Assembly (NCBI RefSeq): GCF_039652435.2
Contig: NZ_CP190246.1
Location: 2,728,001 to 2,792,000 of the forward strand
DNA: 64,000 bases
Source of the DNA: Niabella insulamsoli
GTDB taxonomy: Bacteria > Bacteroidota > Bacteroidia > Chitinophagales > Chitinophagaceae
Direction of reading: 5' to 3'
A program made the translations under genes and the position numbers. A model generated the notes under the pieces. That model was not told where the DNA came from. It did not search any database and saw nothing but the letters and a program-made list of their open reading frames with translations. Below, piece by piece: positions 62,731-64,000 of the stretch (the first letter of the stretch is position 1; the number at the start of each line of letters is the position of its first letter).

Positions 62731-64000
62731 CTACAAAGGACGAACCCAATAGCTATAAGCGTAACGCCCGGGTGTGATCCAATACTTCCGCAGTGGCATA
62801 GATCCCCAGCTGTCGATTCCCTGAACACCCAGCTGCAACAAATCGATATGCATAAAAATCTTATCCCTCTGTTCCAGTTCACCCGAATGAAACTGATGTT
62901 TTTCAGGCGCCGGATCGAGGTCGTCAATATTGTAAGGCAATGCTGAGAAAGAAAGCAGGCTATCAGCGAAATCGATCCTCACCCCCTTTCCTTTTTTGTC
63001 AGTCAGTGTAAACCAGCGCACATCCGTTTTGTTGCCGCTTTCCTGCGGGCGCGCATACGAGAAGTATTGTTGATCGAGAGATTGCTCGTAAATGCCGACA
63101 CTGCTGGCGTATTTTCTATCCCAATAATTTTCCCATGGCCCGCGGCCATACCACTGAATATTACTGAATTGTTTATTTAATTGCAGGTTGTTGCCGATAC
63201 GCATTAGCGATCTCGCCGCCCCATCTGCTATTTTAAAATCATTGGCAATATGAATGCTTCCATCTGCATAGACGGTGAAACGCTGCATGGTCGTCGCCTT
63301 ACCGCCGGCAATATCTTTGGTAAATTTCACAAGATAAGCCCCGTTGCTTTGCGGCTCTGCGTCAACATTCGTTACCTGAACGCTGTCGTAGGCCCTTCGC
63401 CATTCGCGCAGCGACCGATTCAACCTGGCCCCAATGTCGTTGTCGGTTGGCGCCCGATAAAATGAAGGTTTCGGGCCTTCCGCCATAATTTCCACTCCCT
63501 TTACTTTATAAGAAGTGAGTAACCCCGCGGAAGTGTTAAATACGGCGGTAAAATGCTTACTGCTAAGCGTCAATTCATCAGCTGAGCGCTGCACTTTTAG
63601 AGTACCTGCCGGCTTTATAATTTCCGGCTGAGCGCCGCCCGCGTAAGCCATTTGCTCATACGCTATATCATATCCTTTTTCCAGGAAAGGCTCAGCAGCT
63701 TTGAGTCGATAATAAACATTTAAAAAATATTCCGCGCCTGCCTTCGGTTTGATTTTAACAGGTAGGGGAAGATCTATATTTTCACGGGGTTGAATGTTGA
63801 GTTCACTAACAGCGCCTTTTTCAACGATTTTGCCATTTTCCAAAACCTCCCAATGCAGAGATACATTGTCGAGGGCTTTAAAGAAATAGGTATTGGCAAT
63901 ATTAATGACGTTAGATCCCTTGTAGCTGGTTTTAATATATTGATGCACCTTTTTCAATTCAACGGCCATCGGCGTAAGCTGGCGATACGCAGTCACCACA
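62731..64000 (-). CDS. GH2 beta-galactosidase, C-terminal part (cut by window edge)
   Basis: About 423 codons are present; the frame is open at the right edge, so the 5' end lies beyond the window. The visible part starts at the end of the catalytic barrel (TAYRQLTPMAVELKKVHQYI). It continues with the DUF4981-type beta-sandwich (residues about 15-110) and the Bgal_small_N domain (about 135-415, with PSFYRAPTDNDIGARLN, IQWYGRGPWENYWDRKYASSVGIYEQSLDQQYFSYARPQESGNKTDVRWF in pieces such as YGRGPWENYWDRK). These features are typical of LacZ-like GH2 enzymes. Catalytic glutamates would be upstream, outside the window. It is transcribed toward the GH109-like gene, suggesting joint glycan breakdown. 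Confidence 0.9.
   Translation of the reverse strand, partial: VVTAYRQLTPMAVELKKVHQYIKTSYKGSNVINIANTYFFKALDNVSLHWEVLENGKIVEKGAVSELNIQPRENIDLPLPVKIKPKAGAEYFLNVYYRLKAAEPFLEKGYDIAYEQMAYAGGAQPEIIKPAGTLKVQRSADELTLSSKHFTAVFNTSAGLLTSYKVKGVEIMAEGPKPSFYRAPTDNDIGARLNRSLREWRRAYDSVQVTNVDAEPQSNGAYLVKFTKDIAGGKATTMQRFTVYADGSIHIANDFKIADGAARSLMRIGNNLQLNKQFSNIQWYGRGPWENYWDRKYASSVGIYEQSLDQQYFSYARPQESGNKTDVRWFTLTDKKGKGVRIDFADSLLSFSALPYNIDDLDPAPEKHQFHSGELEQRDKIFMHIDLLQLGVQGIDSWGSMPLRKYWITPGRYAYSYWVRPL

Overview
The window looks like chromosomal DNA of a Bacteroidota bacterium, most likely family Chitinophagaceae. The evidence is two SusC/SusD pairs, ECF sigma factor plus FecR regulation, -7 promoter elements of the Bacteroidota type TAnnTTTG, a bacterial heptaprenylglyceryl/geranylgeranylglyceryl phosphate synthase, LVIVD-repeat lipoproteins, and four secreted or lipoprotein Gfo/Idh/MocA oxidoreductases. 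I see no tRNA, rRNA, CRISPR array, transposase or phage gene. Genus is not determinable by reading alone.

Layout. 1-6.9 kb (minus strand): pssA-purS, a short-unit repeat block, an Xaa-Pro aminopeptidase, a three-gene LVIVD/outer-membrane locus, a deoxynucleoside kinase and trpS. 7-10.4 kb: a Gfo/Idh/MocA oxidoreductase and dxs. 10.6-13.8 kb (plus): a LytS/LytTR two-component pair and an M28 peptidase. 13.8-15.8 kb (minus): a luciferase-like flavin oxidoreductase and the GGGP synthase. 15.9-24.7 kb (plus): gamma-glutamyltransferase, then a complete ECF sigma/FecR/SusC(STN)/SusD signalling-uptake locus. 24.8-29.6 kb (minus): an MG2/TonB-plug protein, a nitronate monooxygenase-like enzyme and a sugar nucleotidyltransferase. 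29.7-34.9 kb (plus): glyA, a small membrane protein, aguB-aguA (agmatine to putrescine) and an MscS channel. 34.9-39.5 kb (minus): the DNA-repair set uvrA-ada-alkB. 39.7-51.1 kb (plus): an orphan ECF sigma factor, a second SusC/SusD pair and a four-gene cluster of two Gfo-type proteins, a PmoA-like (DUF6807) protein and a ThuA-like protein. 51.2-56.4 kb (minus): two different aconitases. 56.9-61.1 kb (plus): a PspC-like protein, an unusual secreted or membrane protein, and an ECF sigma, membrane-protein and beta-helix-like protein operon. 61.2-64 kb (minus): a GH109-like protein and the C-terminal part of a GH2 beta-galactosidase that runs off the window.

Most interesting. (1) The second SusC/SusD operon and the Gfo/Gfo/PmoA/ThuA operon each carry the same 19-base upstream element followed, 32 or 33 bases later, by the same kind of -7 box. 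This argues that they form one regulon: a glycan or glycoside uptake locus without any ordinary glycoside hydrolase, whose enzymes suggest oxidative, keto-sugar-type chemistry. (2) A candidate structured RNA of about 125 nt (12-bp closing stem plus intrinsic terminator) lies between the orphan sigma gene and this locus. (3) The protein at 57.3-58.9 kb has a C-terminal fibronectin-like domain apparently split by a two-helix membrane hairpin. (4) An intrinsic terminator for the MscS gene is embedded in the coding sequence for the AlkB 2-oxoglutarate-binding motif. (5) Three genes have the -7 box exactly four bases before ATG, predicting leaderless mRNAs.

All assignments rest on reading motifs and context; no database search was run.
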